The position numbers and the translations under genes are program-made. Under the pieces are notes generated by a model that was given only the letters and a program-made list of their open reading frames with translations, searched no databases and was not told where the DNA came from. DNA of 64,000 nt from Ochromonas danica (lineage: Eukaryota > Sar > Chrysophyceae > Chromulinales > Chromulinaceae): contig VKHL01000004.1 in NCBI GenBank assembly GCA_015146655.1, positions 248,001 to 312,000 of the forward strand. Direction: 5' to 3'. This document shows, in pieces, positions 1 through 10,655 of this stretch. The first letter of the stretch is position 1, and every line of letters begins with the position of its first letter.

Positions 1-471
1 ACTTCCACACTCTTGGGATGTCTTGATGATATTCGAGAATGGAACAAGCATGCTGGTCAAGAAGCATCTGTATTAGTTATTGCATCTTGTCGAGACGTTG
101 ATGAAGTTCCATCAGCATGTTGCCTGCCTGGAAGATTGGGGAAGAAGATTGTCTTGGGACCTATGACAACCACTGCAAGAAGAGAATTCTTTACAGCTTT
201 ACTGACGAGTTTATGGGAGGACTTGAGCAAATCAGATAATTTGTCATCAGAACCAGGTGATCTCACTCGTTACAAGGATGTAATCGAATTATGGACAACT
301 CGTACAGAAGGATGTACGCCAGGTCAAATAAATCAATTGATTCGAAGATCAGAACGAAGCTTTCGTCTTGCCTATACTCGTCATGGTGAGGATAGAGATC
401 TTGAACTATTAACCAACGTCTACGTTGAATTAGTGAATCAGATTATAGAGCAATCTTTGCAGTTGTTTTAA
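1..471 (+). CDS. AAA-type ATPase, C-terminal fragment (partial, runs off the window start)
   Basis: The reading frame is open from the first base and ends with TAA at 469-471, so only the last ~156 residues of a larger protein are visible. The stretch VLVIASC..(D)..P..CCLPGRLGKKI (encoded about 76-150) follows the AAA+ pattern around sensor 1 and the 'RPGRFD' arginine-finger region, with PGRLGKK in place of PGRFDR. It is followed by a helical C-terminal part like an AAA lid. The usual asparagine of sensor 1 (ATNRPD) appears as SCRDVD, so this could be a divergent or degenerate AAA module, such as the weaker ring of a Pex1/Pex6 or Cdc48-like protein. The Walker motifs lie outside the window, so subfamily and activity cannot be judged. 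The gene converges on the sulfate-activation gene downstream. Confidence 0.5.
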   Translation, partial: TSTLLGCLDDIREWNKHAGQEASVLVIASCRDVDEVPSACCLPGRLGKKIVLGPMTTTARREFFTALLTSLWEDLSKSDNLSSEPGDLTRYKDVIELWTTRTEGCTPGQINQLIRRSERSFRLAYTRHGEDRDLELLTNVYVELVNQIIEQSLQLF

Positions 472-863
472 CATGTACTGTAGATCTTAATGGTGGCAAT
501 CGTTGAACTCTGTCAGATTCATGTTTTCTTCTTAGTGATAAAAGATGTCTTGTTAGTGTTAGTGTTTATCAAACGAATGGTTTGTTAGTAATCTTCTACT
601 TAAGAAGCATTAACTCTTACAGTCTGAGTGAACCAAGCCAGCAATTCATTGCGAATTGTCAACTTGTCTGCCGTCTCCTAGTGTACTATACTACCTCGAC
701 CAAGTAGTCGATCTCAAAATGGGTAGCCGCATAGCACAGCAACAAGACTCTGTACGTACAGAGTAACTTCTCCATATAAACAATTCATCATCCATGCCCA
801 AACATCAAAAATATCAAACCTATTGTTTATGAAATCTACGATAAATCCCTAGGCATGGCATGC
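472..863. other. Convergent intergenic spacer
   Basis: The 392 bases lie between two genes that converge, so they should hold both 3' UTRs and polyadenylation signals. No ORF of note, repeat or structured RNA is apparent. Confidence 0.6.
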
Positions 864-3800
864 TTACACTTCATTCTCACTGATATTGTTGTCTTTAAGC
901 TCAGAAGCTTTAGTCTTAGTTGGCTTCACAGGGGAGGCATCATTAAGCGACTGGCTTTTGGCACCGGATGGTAAATAGTAACCCAAAGAGGAAGTATCAT
1001 AATTACCAGAAACCAAAGCATTGTAAAAGTCATGAACTTCTTCGATGATTTGAACAGCTTCATCAGGAGAAGTAGGTTCATCCTGCTTTAATTGGTTGAC
1101 TCCCTTTCCATCCGAGGTCTTGTAATTCTTCAACCAATCCACCAATTGACTCACGACACCGGGACGATATTTCTCGAGATCGTAGACGGAATCAACGGAG
1201 CTAGCAATAGGATCAGTTACACGCAAAGCGATGATTTTATGATCAGTTTCTCCTTCATCGATAAGGGCCATCGATCCGAGCACCTTGACAGGAACAACAC
1301 TACCCATAGGAAGAGGACCATGACCGAGTTCGATAACATCAATAGGATCCCCATCACCCTTAGACTTAGTGTCAGGGTCAACATGATCAACATCTTCCCA
1401 CGTACGAGGCAGAAGACCGTAGTTGAAGAAGGGCACACCATAAGTGTAATAGCGAGGCTTGTCATTCTTACTGTCTTGCATGATAGGATTGTTGCGTTCA
1501 GTTTTGCTCACTTCCATCTTCGCGGTGGAGTACATAGGAATCTCCACTACAAAGTTATAGTGACCATTTTCATTGCGAAGTGCAATATCATGCCAAGGAG
1601 AGATGGTCCTGCCTGCGTTCTTAAATGTGAGGCGATAGTCAGTTGTGCCATAAACACCACTGGCCACCACACCGGAGGCGATCTTGGGAGTAACATGCTG
1701 CACAGAATATGGCACCCAACGATCACTATCCACATTCTGATAGTAATCACAAACGATTTCCCAACCAGACTGGACCATGAAACCAGGAGGGATGCAATTA
1801 GCACCAAGGAGGTCAGAAGGAATCTCTTTTCCGTTGGAAACATCACAAGGGATAGCACCTTGGGCAGCCAACTTGCGCATCTTGGAGCCAGAGATCTCAA
1901 TGAAGTCGTCCGGACGAGACATCTCCTTAGCCTTCATGACATGATCACGTTTATCATAGTAAACCTGTCCGAAAGGCAAAATGTTCATGGGGTACTGTCC
2001 AGGTGACATTGTCAAAACATAGCGACCATGGTTGCCATCATAAAGATCATCGTCAGGATGAGCTTTGGCAATCTTTGAGCCCTTCATACCAGCAGGATCT
2101 CTGCCAGCCACGAAGTAAGTTGCACCAGCATTGCGACGAGACTTAGCATGGAAAAGCACTTCAGTAGGACCAGCATATATCATAGGAGCAGGCCAGATTG
2201 CCATGACAGTGTTCTCGGCGTCCAACATGCCTTCATTGATTACTGCCTCGTGTTGCTTAACACGAACATCCAGCGGCACATCATCACTTTTGGTCCAACC
2301 TCCCAAGGGGCTGAGCCAGAGAATGGGATTCTGATAGCCCTTCTGCTTCAAGATGTCTCTCGCAGTGCGCATAAGATAGGCATGACCAGCATGAGTAGGA
2401 TTACGTGTCTGGAAAGCATAGACTGCATCGGCTCCTTTCTTCTCGAACTCTTTCATCACTTCAGGGGCTGTCAAACGGAATTTGTCCAGGCCGTCGTTGT
2501 AGCGAATGCGCTGCAACAGTTCAATCTCACCACCAAGCAACCAGTCACCACCAGAATAAATATGCGAAATATACGGATGACCATCGTCAATAACACCAAA
2601 GATACGAGACACAATTTCTTCCTTGCGATTTAAGTAGATCTCAGGGCGACGCAAGATGGCAAGAGTCTCCCCGTGCTTGTTCACCAAGGCAACTGCACTC
2701 TTTCCAGATGACTCAATTGCACGCTTCGTGAACGCAGTGATAGGTAAAACAATAGGAACGGACATGGAAACACGTTTAGGAGGAACAGTCTTGAAATCCA
2801 AAAAGTTGGTTTGCATCTCATTAATGGCCTTAGAGCCAGTGATATTGAAAGGATCGACCAAAATAGAGTTGAAGTGCAGAGTTTGCAAAAGAGCACCCTC
2901 GCGCATGAAACCCTTCAGAGGAGCAGCCCAACCTTCGGCAATAGTTTGCAACCAGTTGACATCAATATCAGTCAAAAGAGCTTTTGGTAAAGTGGCTGCC
3001 TCGGCGGTTTTCGAAGCAACTTGATGCTTGGGGACCAAGAGATCCACGATTTCGTCACCATCAGGGTAAGGAAGACCATTAGGAAGCGTGGGTCCGCCAA
3101 CCAAAACTCCTTCTTTAACTAAAGCACGCATAATCATATCAACAGATTCCTGAATGGTCATGTCATGATTCTTCATCACAATTTCAGCCTTTGGTGGTGC
3201 TTCGTATGGATCATCTACGCCCGTGAAACCCTTCAGCTCACCAGCAGCAACCTTCTTGTAAAGTCCCTTAGGATCACGCTCTTGAACAACAGTGAGAGGA
3301 ACATCCATGAAAACCTCCACGAACTTGATCTTCTGTTCTTTGTGGCGTTGACGAACAGCATCACGATCAGCACGATAAGGAGAAACAAGCGATACAATAG
3401 TAATCATTCCAGCATCCGAAAAAAGGCAGGCCAACTCTCCAACTCGACGGACAGACTCAGCACGATCAGCTTTAGAAAAGCCCAAATCACGGTTAAGTCC
3501 AGTGCGAATATTGTCACCATCCAATCGATACACACTCTTTCCAAAACGAAGGACCAACTGTTCCTCCAATAAACTCGCAATAGTACTTTTTCCACTACCA
3601 GACAACCCAGTCATCCACAAGGTAATACCTTTTTGGTTGATGGCAGCATATCTTTTGCGGCGGGAAAGATGGCAAGCCTCTTGGGAGCCACCTTCTTCAG
3701 CCTCGGCACACTCAATAATATGAGGTGTAGTCTTCGCTAAGATTGCTTGACGGTAAGCACCAATATCAAAGTCACCGAGAGGACCAGAAGGAGAGGAAGG

Positions 3801-4148
3801 AGCAGCCAGCTCGGCCAGTGGCGCGATATTCTTCGCGCACTGTGTCTGCACAGCACTCGCTCTGGCCAAGACGTAGACGATAGCCGACAGGATTAAGCTA
3901 ATCAAAACAACCGTTGGGATATAGTTTAGAGGGGAGATTATGACACGGGAATAACAGAAAAAGATAACTTACAATCCCAGACAGATATCTCTCTTTTTGG
4001 TGAAATCATCTTGGGAATCAATTCTCGGAGGACGAGTATTGTTTGGATTCTAAGACAATTAGATATGATTAGACGAGATTGTTCTAATCAGAAATGGTGA
4101 AGATTACTCACTCACCTGAGACAAGGGGGAATAAGTGTAGTTGGGCAT
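864..4148 (-). CDS. APS kinase - ATP sulfurylase - inorganic pyrophosphatase fusion (PAPS synthesis)
   Basis: One protein carries three steps of sulfate activation. I join three exons: 4148-4116 (11 codons), 4049-3973 and 3897-864, with donors GTGAGT and GTAAGT and acceptors TTAG and TTAG, giving about 1047 aa. APS kinase: P-loop GLSGSGKST at ~134-142 and DGDNIRTGLNRDLGFS. ATP sulfurylase: QTRNPTHAGH at ~533-542 and GRDPAG at ~635. Pyrophosphatase: YGLLPRTWEDV and the DGDPIDV signature at ~885. The pyrophosphatase would remove the PPi made by the sulfurylase and pull PAPS synthesis forward. The two mini-exons put a hydrophobic segment (about residues 33-53) near the N-terminus, a likely signal anchor or targeting peptide. 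No ASAFAP plastid motif is evident. The open frame of exon 3 could also start at 3905, but the spliced start restores a clean hydrophobic anchor. This fusion order is known from heterokonts. Confidence 0.93.
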
Positions 4149-4687
4149 GGTGGAGGATTCTCTTTAGACGGAAAAAAAGGATTTGTTAAAAAATATTCCA
4201 CCCGCTATATATGAAAAATATCACAAATAAAGGATTAGTAGAAAAGAGCTAATCAAAGCAGACTTGAATCTTCTTTCTTCTTCAATATGACTATGAAAGA
4301 GATTCTCTCTTCTAGGAGATGAATGCAAATGATGTGATGGTTATGGATTGGATGATCGACGCTGTCTCTGTCTCTCTGTTGGATCGCACACTCTGCTGCT
4401 GCTGTGGGTGGGTGTGCACAACACCACTACCCCACGCAAAACAAGAATATTGGAGGAAATTTGCTGGATTTTGGATTTCGGACTGAGTTTGATCGGCAAT
4501 CAGTAATTTTGGTACGGTGTAAAGTTTTCTGGGGTGACTATATAGCTGTAACTACTTTCATTTCAAAAAGAAAAGAGTACTTACAGAGTGGAGATATTAA
4601 ATTACAAAATCCCCAACAAATAGCTGCGTCAAAGCAGCACCTTAAATCAAAACAGTGCAAGCTTTATGTACACACGCTTCCACAGTA
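4149..4687. promoter_or_regulatory. Spacer upstream of the sulfate-activation gene and downstream of the phosphatase gene
   Basis: About 540 bases between two minus-strand genes. On the minus strand a CATATATAGCGGG stretch near 4202-4214 lies ~60 bases before the start codon at 4148 and is a candidate core promoter element. The rest holds pyrimidine-rich tracts and no supported gene. Confidence 0.3.
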
Positions 4688-6508
4688 CTACACCTGAGAT
4701 GTATTGGTAGAAAGACTCTGTAAATACTTTTCCAACTCTTCAAGGTCATCCGCAGCACCAGGCTCATTGGACGAAGTGGTCGGTGCAGGCGCAGAGCCGG
4801 TTGTCGACGAAGGATTGGCTTTCTCACTGCTAAACAACTGCATATCACCCAAACCAAGCTCTTGTTCCAAATCTCTCAAAGTTTGCAATTGCTCTTCGCT
4901 TCGAGAAGGCGAGGGAGGAACAAGGGTAGAGTGTGCAGTTTCTCCTGCAGGGCTCTCATGATCCTCTTTCTCAGCCAAAGCCAGTTGCTTTATCAACTCC
5001 TCATCAGCTTCCGTTCTCCAGGTTGACGTAAATTTTACTTCTGCAATAGAGTCTTGATCTTCCAGGAACTTTGAATCTTCCGCAATACGGAATTGGTCTT
5101 GTTGACTCTCTTCGAATTTTCTGGCTTTCCTCTTCTTACTACGTAGCTTGCGAGCCGTAATAGATTCCCAGAAACGAGCATCTTTATGGAGACTTTGCTC
5201 GTATTTATCAGCCAGATTGGAATCAATAGTTAGTCCATTGTCAGTGGAAGTGGACTTATCGGTTGAAGGAGTGTCGCTGTCAGCCTTCGTAATCGGCGCG
5301 AAGATCAAGTCAATGAAGAAATCTTCTCCATAACGAGGATCACTCGCTGAGCCATCTAGTTGTGCCTTCGTAAGTCGCAACACTCCTCCCGAGATGTAGC
5401 CAGTATGAAAAGCTGCACGGAACATGCTGACGCGAGCTCCTGAGACGGCCGCATGACGGCAGCGGAGGAGAATGTCACCTTGCATGGGACAGTCTAATTG
5501 GAAGTTGCAGCTTCCTTCCGTTGCGCTCACCCAACGTAGATGAGTTTTCTTCTCTGACTCACTTTGAGTACCAGTCGTAACAGGTGTGGTAGACGCCGAA
5601 TCGGTATATGCCGATGCTGAAGCGATAAGCTTACCATTTTTAAATATCTGAATATAAGGACAACATCCTTGAACATCAGCATTATCAGGAAGAGGCGAAA
5701 ACACAGGAATTGTGTTAAGAATAATTCTTCTCAACAGCAAAGGCTCCGAGTTTGGACGAATACCATCAAGCATATTGGAGAAATATTGGATGTAGCGACG
5801 TTGAGAAGGAATTGTCAAGTAATCCACCATTGTGCCTCTTCTTTGTGCAACATATTGTAATGCTTGCATAGGAGAGTCAAACTCTCCCAGCCAAGTGAGG
5901 ATACAGGCTATGAGTGTCGCGGTGCGTCCTTTCCCTGTCAGACAATGCACGACTGCAACATTCTTGTCATCTGCATCCAACCAACTCTCTACAGAAGAAC
6001 AAATCTTAAATAAAAGACCTAATGGAGGTGCAGGGTGTCCCGGAAATCGATATTCCAAAACTTGATCCGCAAACTTCCGGTAATCATAGCTTTCTTCGCT
6101 GATGTTCCAGATCATATACCGTCCTTGATGCTTTTTCTTGAGATATGCTGCAACAACATTAATATCATTACATTCTTCATAATTTCCTGGTTTAGTCATA
6201 TCACGTGGAAATGCCATAGCAAGAATATTCTCTGTGATGTAAGTCATATCCAATCGACTGAGATCCGCCTTAGTCAACCTGATCACTTCCTCACCTCGTG
6301 AATCAACATGATTGGATTGACTAGCTGTGAAGATAGAGGTTGCTACTTCAAGATCATAATTTTTCTGTATTTCTTGTGCTTGTTTCACAATCTGTAAGGC
6401 TTTTTCTTGGGTGACTTTGGAAACAGATTCTGCCATTTCTTGTGCTTTATTGGCAAAATCTTTCGCTGCAGAGAGCCATCCACCCCAATAATTACTATTA
6501 TCTGTCAT
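4688..6508 (-). CDS. PTEN/tensin-type phosphatase with C2-like domain
   Basis: Intronless, 606 aa. Residues ~60-260 form a PTEN-like phosphatase domain: DMTYITENILAMAFP at the start, then the signature HCLTGKGRTATL with catalytic Cys189 and Arg195 (CX5R). A C2-like domain follows to ~420 (for example PYIQIFKNGKLI and GDILLRCRH). The C-terminus is acidic, Ser/Glu-rich and probably disordered. The N-terminal ~55 residues are an amphipathic, Ala/Lys/Gln-rich helix that could bind membranes. In PTEN the loop is HCKAGKGR and a WPD-loop aspartate sits in FEDH. Here the corresponding text is HCLTGKGR and FPGH, so one basic P-loop residue and the presumed general acid (Gly157) differ. The family acts on 3-phosphoinositides; whether this member does is uncertain. 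Confidence 0.8.
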   Translation of the reverse strand: MTDNSNYWGGWLSAAKDFANKAQEMAESVSKVTQEKALQIVKQAQEIQKNYDLEVATSIFTASQSNHVDSRGEEVIRLTKADLSRLDMTYITENILAMAFPRDMTKPGNYEECNDINVVAAYLKKKHQGRYMIWNISEESYDYRKFADQVLEYRFPGHPAPPLGLLFKICSSVESWLDADDKNVAVVHCLTGKGRTATLIACILTWLGEFDSPMQALQYVAQRRGTMVDYLTIPSQRRYIQYFSNMLDGIRPNSEPLLLRRIILNTIPVFSPLPDNADVQGCCPYIQIFKNGKLIASASAYTDSASTTPVTTGTQSESEKKTHLRWVSATEGSCNFQLDCPMQGDILLRCRHAAVSGARVSMFRAAFHTGYISGGVLRLTKAQLDGSASDPRYGEDFFIDLIFAPITKADSDTPSTDKSTSTDNGLTIDSNLADKYEQSLHKDARFWESITARKLRSKKRKARKFEESQQDQFRIAEDSKFLEDQDSIAEVKFTSTWRTEADEELIKQLALAEKEDHESPAGETAHSTLVPPSPSRSEEQLQTLRDLEQELGLGDMQLFSSEKANPSSTTGSAPAPTTSSNEPGAADDLEELEKYLQSLSTNTSQV

Positions 6509-6698
6509 TCTAAGAATATTGTATGGTCAAAGGATTGATACTCCTCAAGGCAATGAGATAATGTAGAGTTCCACCATCTCTCTCTCCTTGGCATACATGA
6601 TTATTGACCCCGCGCATAAACTAGATTTCCAGAATTTATTTATCTGGCCCCTGACATAAGGTTGGAGAAAATAGAAAAATAGACGAGGCAGAAGAAAG

Positions 6699-8137
6699 AT
6701 GAAGTTGGTGGTGTTTGGTGATAAACTATCTGAAGTTGTCAATATTTCCTATTGTATAGATCATGCCTTTGAAAGTCATCGGCAGAAGTTAATCACAATG
6801 ATGGAGAAGTTGAGTGGCATTGTCCATCAACTGCAAGGCTCCACAAATGGAGGACTGGATGGTCTCCTCCGGCCTATCCACACACGCATCATAAACTTTG
6901 CCAAGATGGTACCAGGTTATTGGGAGCATAATGAGGAGGTGTTGAGAGAGATTATTCAGCCTTTCCAGGTTCCTTTTGTCTATGCTATCCTATCTCACGC
7001 AGAAGAACAGCAACTGGAATATGACCACACATTCGCAAACAGCTATCCTCCCAGAGAGAGTGAGGTAAGTGTATCACACTTGTTCACATGCTTATCTCAG
7101 CTTTGAAGGTCATCGTGTTGTGATAGGACGACAGCAAAGGCCAAGGCAGTGGACGAGGCAGTAGTAGTGGCAGCAGTAGCGGCAGCAGTGCTATTGGGAC
7201 AGAGGTAGGAGAGGTAGTGGCGTATAACTCTCTTGTACAAGTCTTGGTCCATCTTCGTCGAGATTGGTCTGAAGATGGGCAATCAGTTCGACAAGTTCTC
7301 TATCGAGATCGAATCCTTCAGTACTTAAAGAGCTGGCTTCCTCCTGGAGAGGTCAATAGTCAACAGGTGCTCATTCCTGGCATGGGATTGGGTCGGTTAG
7401 CATTTGACTTGGCCGTCAGTGGATATCGAGTAGAAGGAAATGAATGTTCAGCAGCCATGCTTTGTGCTTCCTACTCCATCTTAACCTCTCTGATCTTTCA
7501 AAAGGAAGTGAATGGGAGTGATTGGAGAAGAACTCTTTACCCAACATTGCATTTCCCTTTTACAGATGACTGGGATCTTGCTGGAAAATTGAAATCAACT
7601 CAAATACCCTATATAGAAGACAGTCACGTCAATTATTCAAACCAGCAATTGCGGGAACGGTTATTAGCTGGTTTGTCATTGCAATTTGGCGATTTTGTTT
7701 CTATCTACTCTCGTATTAGCCATATCAGTCGATTCAATGGAATTGTTACTTGCTTTTTCATTGATACGGGGCGAAATTTAATCGAATATCTTGAAGTGAT
7801 TCGTCGCATTGTGAAGCCTGGTGGTGTTTGGATCAACGTTGGACCTCTACATTATCATAATCCACTTGCCATTCCTTACTCATATCGCGATGTGCTCATG
7901 ATCATTGACCGGATGGGCTTTGATACTTTGCAACAAGATAAGTTTGAGCTCTCCTATTGCGGTGAAGAAGATGTTAGCATGAAGCCAGAAATCTATCATG
8001 TACCCATTGCAGCGTTCCGACGAAGAACTGCGCCTGATGCTTCTTACGCTGTCTCACCTCCCGTAGATGACATTCTGACCACAGGAATTTCACACATAGG
8101 TAATCTCAGCCAACCTAACTATATAATTCTTCGGTAG
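6699..8137 (+). CDS. Carnosine N-methyltransferase-like protein (N2227 family)
   Basis: Two exons, 6699-7064 and 7127-8137, joined across a 62-nt intron (GTAAGT...TGATAG, phase 0), giving 458 aa. The second exon opens with a Ser/Gly-rich linker, then the family's SAM-binding motif IPGMGLGRLAFDLA followed by GYRVEGNE. Further family landmarks are FFIDTGRNLIEYLE and KPGGVWINVGPLHYH near 325-365. The first exon supplies the helical N-terminal part with YWEHNEEVLREI. The family methylates carnosine or related histidine-containing dipeptides with S-adenosylmethionine in the animal and fungal members that have been studied. The substrate in this organism is unknown. The Ser/Gly insert right after the splice junction is unusual. 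The methyltransferase core looks intact. Confidence 0.85.
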
Positions 8138-8413
8138 CATCGGCAGAAAAAGAGTTTTATTTGGGAATAGTAGGGTAATGGAATTAATTTTAACTAACAA
8201 CAGTAAGTAGTAACATGCTTCTTTTGATGCAGTGAAGTAAGAAAGCACAGGCAGTGTGATAGGATTAGTCATCGACGAAAAGAAGAGACCCCGAGGACGA
8301 AGTATCGAACATGAGAACAGCAAGAGCAACTGGTCTAAACAACACTACTAAGTAATAATTATATATTTCAAAATCTGTTTGCACTCCAGAGCATTGGAGT
8401 TGCTGTTTCTCTA

Positions 8414-9358
8414 TTAATGAAGTGGGGCCAAATTTGTCACCGCAAGAAGAACACTCTGTGGACATCCTCCTCTCGCAACACAATTCTTTTGGCCATCAGG
8501 GTCAGCTGCAGTAACTAAAGAGATCTCATTTTCTTCCAATGGCAAATCAGCTATGCGCTGCTGTGGAGCATGAAGATACGAACGGCCTTGAAGCTGCCAA
8601 AGAAAGACTTCTTTGATACCACTTGGGCATACGATCTCTTGTTCTTCTTCACCTTTGATCACCTGGACAGCGAACTCTCCTTTCAACAAAAACTTCTCAT
8701 GGCAATTGAAGGCGGCAGTACGCAAAGCGAATGGTTTCTCCAGGGGAGTCTTCTCTGCAAGAGCTTCATAAATACGGCTTTGTTTCAAACGAGTGAAGTC
8801 GTTGGCGTCAGGAGCAGGTGGTTCGCCTTTAAAACTACGAAATCGTTCAATGGCTTCCTTCACTTGAACATCCAGATTAGAGCAATGGAAGTATTCTTCA
8901 TAGAGAAGCTTCGAGCTGTTTGGTCTATACCAACGCATACAGTCCAATTCAGAGGCTGATCTCTGACGTTCAAAAACAAGACCAAAACTATCTGCATAAC
9001 GCTGAGGTGAATGAGGAACACCAGCAGGAAGTAAGAATGCTTCTCCTTCTTCAATCCGAACGGTGTGAGGTTCACCTGAAGGCAAGATGACCTTCAAATT
9101 CATGGTGCCTTTCACTTGATAGAAAAGTTCTTCACCTACTTCAATATGGTAGTCATCGCGCTCATTGGGTCCACCAACTGCCATGACTTTCAACCCTCCA
9201 CTGAAGAGAAGTTTGTTAGCAACAGGAGGTTTTAACAAAGGAGCAAGTTCAACCAATTGCTTTTGAAGATTAACAGCATTGCTTATTTGCGTAGAGAAAA
9301 GTTGCTTGGCTTGAAGCAAGCGTCTCATAGTCAACATGGTGGTCTTTGTGGTCATCAT
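8414..9358 (-). CDS. HAAO: 3-hydroxyanthranilate 3,4-dioxygenase
   Basis: Intronless, 314 aa. The sequence follows the family closely: GGPNERDDYHIEVGEELFYQ contains the iron ligands His and Glu six residues apart, and LLPAGVPHSPQR supplies the second ligand His. The C-terminal half carries the second, non-catalytic cupin-like lobe. The enzyme opens the ring of 3-hydroxyanthranilate in the kynurenine route from tryptophan to quinolinate and NAD. The N-terminus (MMTTKTTMLTMRRLLQAKQ, then LFSTQ) is basic and hydroxylated and resembles a mitochondrial presequence. Animal enzymes lack such an extension, so either the protein is imported or a downstream start is used. It is divergent from the BUD31 gene with ~320 bases between start codons. 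Confidence 0.93.
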   Translation of the reverse strand: MMTTKTTMLTMRRLLQAKQLFSTQISNAVNLQKQLVELAPLLKPPVANKLLFSGGLKVMAVGGPNERDDYHIEVGEELFYQVKGTMNLKVILPSGEPHTVRIEEGEAFLLPAGVPHSPQRYADSFGLVFERQRSASELDCMRWYRPNSSKLLYEEYFHCSNLDVQVKEAIERFRSFKGEPPAPDANDFTRLKQSRIYEALAEKTPLEKPFALRTAAFNCHEKFLLKGEFAVQVIKGEEEQEIVCPSGIKEVFLWQLQGRSYLHAPQQRIADLPLEENEISLVTAADPDGQKNCVARGGCPQSVLLAVTNLAPLH

Positions 9359-9676
9359 CTTTCCGTGGCAACAGAAGAACTCTTTCTTTGTCAGTGAGCA
9401 AGCGAAATGAGGAATAAAATATGAAAGGTGAAGTGAAAGCTGTTGAGTGATTGGAAAGAGGAAGTGAAGGGGAGATGGCGACGATGAGAGGGGAGTGACG
9501 CACTGCCTCTCACTTCTTTGTGGAGTTTGTGGAGGTGTTTTGATGATGAGATCATGTCATGGGCAGGTGGGAGAAGGCTGCCAGATGCCCAGATTTTGGA
9601 TATCTGGTCGAATGCTTGGTTGTTTTGGATGGAAGAAGCATGGAAAGACAATAAATCTGAATTACATTTAAAAGAA
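9359..9676. promoter_or_regulatory. Bidirectional promoter region between HAAO and BUD31
   Basis: The spacer separates the divergent start codons at 9358 (minus) and 9677 (plus), so it must hold both promoters and 5' UTRs. A frame in phase with BUD31 stays open from an upstream ATG at 9521, but conservation of the BUD31 N-terminus argues that 9677 is the true start. Confidence 0.4.
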
Positions 9677-10655
9677 ATGAGTAAATTTGGACGTCGAACT
9701 CGGTCACCACCAGCTGGATTTGAGTATATTGAGCCTACTTTAACAGCATTAGAAAATGAGCTTCGAGAACGTGAGTATTGCTCTTCTCTGCTTGCTGTTC
9801 TCTTCGACTAATCTGGACAATCAATGATGATTGATTTATATGTATGATTTCTATATAGGTGTAAATGAACCTCATGAAGGTCTTCGCAAGAATGAATCAC
9901 AATGGCCTATACATCAGATTAATTGGCAAAAGTCAAGATATGTCTATGACATGTATTATACTTTCAAACGTATCTCAAAAGAGGTCTATGATTACTGCGT
10001 CAATAACAAAATAGTTGACTCTGCTCTCATTGCAAAGTGGAAAAAGCCTGGCTATGAAAGACTTTGCTCAACGTATGTCATCAATCCAAAGAACTACAAG
10101 TTCGGTACTGTGAGCATCTGTCGTGTGCCCAAACAAAGTCTTGCTCCAGGTGCTGAAATTGAGGACCCTACTACAGGCTGTCGTGGCTGCGCTTCTGGAT
10201 CGAGTCATAATATCTTTGGAAATAAGTATGGCCAATATTTAGCTGCCATTCAGGTTGCTCGGGAGGAGAAGATGGCCAGGAAAGCAGCATTACTAGAGAA
10301 ACTTCGTCGAGAGTCTGAGGACGTAGAAGACGAGGAGGAGGAGGAAGAAGAAGAAGAAAGGGATGATGAGGAGAATGAAAAGGAAGACTCTCCAAATCAA
10401 CCAAAGGGATTAAGTGGTAAGGGTGCTGTCCAGCACGGTGAAGAAGATGGACAAGGTGGTGCGCAGGAGGATGAATCCAACATCTGGGTTAGCGCTGCTC
10501 AGGCTGAGAATGTGGAGCTCACGAGCGACATGATAGGCCAGCTTGCACCTGAGGCTCGTCTTGAAGGTGTTAAGGCTGCTTCGAAGGCTGGCCTTGCCAA
10601 AGCTGATCATGCTTGTGAACCAGGACCTCCAGAAAAACGATCGCGTCGCAATTAG
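9677..10655 (+). CDS. BUD31/G10-family splicing factor with acidic C-terminal extension
   Basis: Two exons, 9677-9770 and 9859-10655, intron GTGAGT...TATATAG (phase 1), 296 aa. The first ~145 residues match BUD31: SPPAGFEYIEPTLTALENELRER, EPHEGLRKNESQWPI, AKWKKPGYERLC, FGTVSICRVPK and GCRGCASG. BUD31 is a core spliceosome protein whose cysteines bind zinc. The family is normally ~145 aa; here a tail of ~150 residues follows, first Glu/Asp-rich and then Ala-rich, ending in a basic KRSRRN that could be a nuclear signal. By my alignment to the remembered human sequence, five of nine conserved cysteines are replaced (see findings). I chose the ATG at 9677 because it sits where family members begin. 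Divergent neighbour: HAAO. Confidence 0.88.

Noticed and set aside
1092-2006. A 304-codon plus-strand frame
   Set aside because: It lies antisense to the pyrophosphatase and sulfurylase domains, which have clear motifs in the other frame.
4404-4697. A 97-codon plus-strand frame
   Set aside because: It sits in a promoter/3' UTR region between two minus-strand genes and shows random-looking composition.
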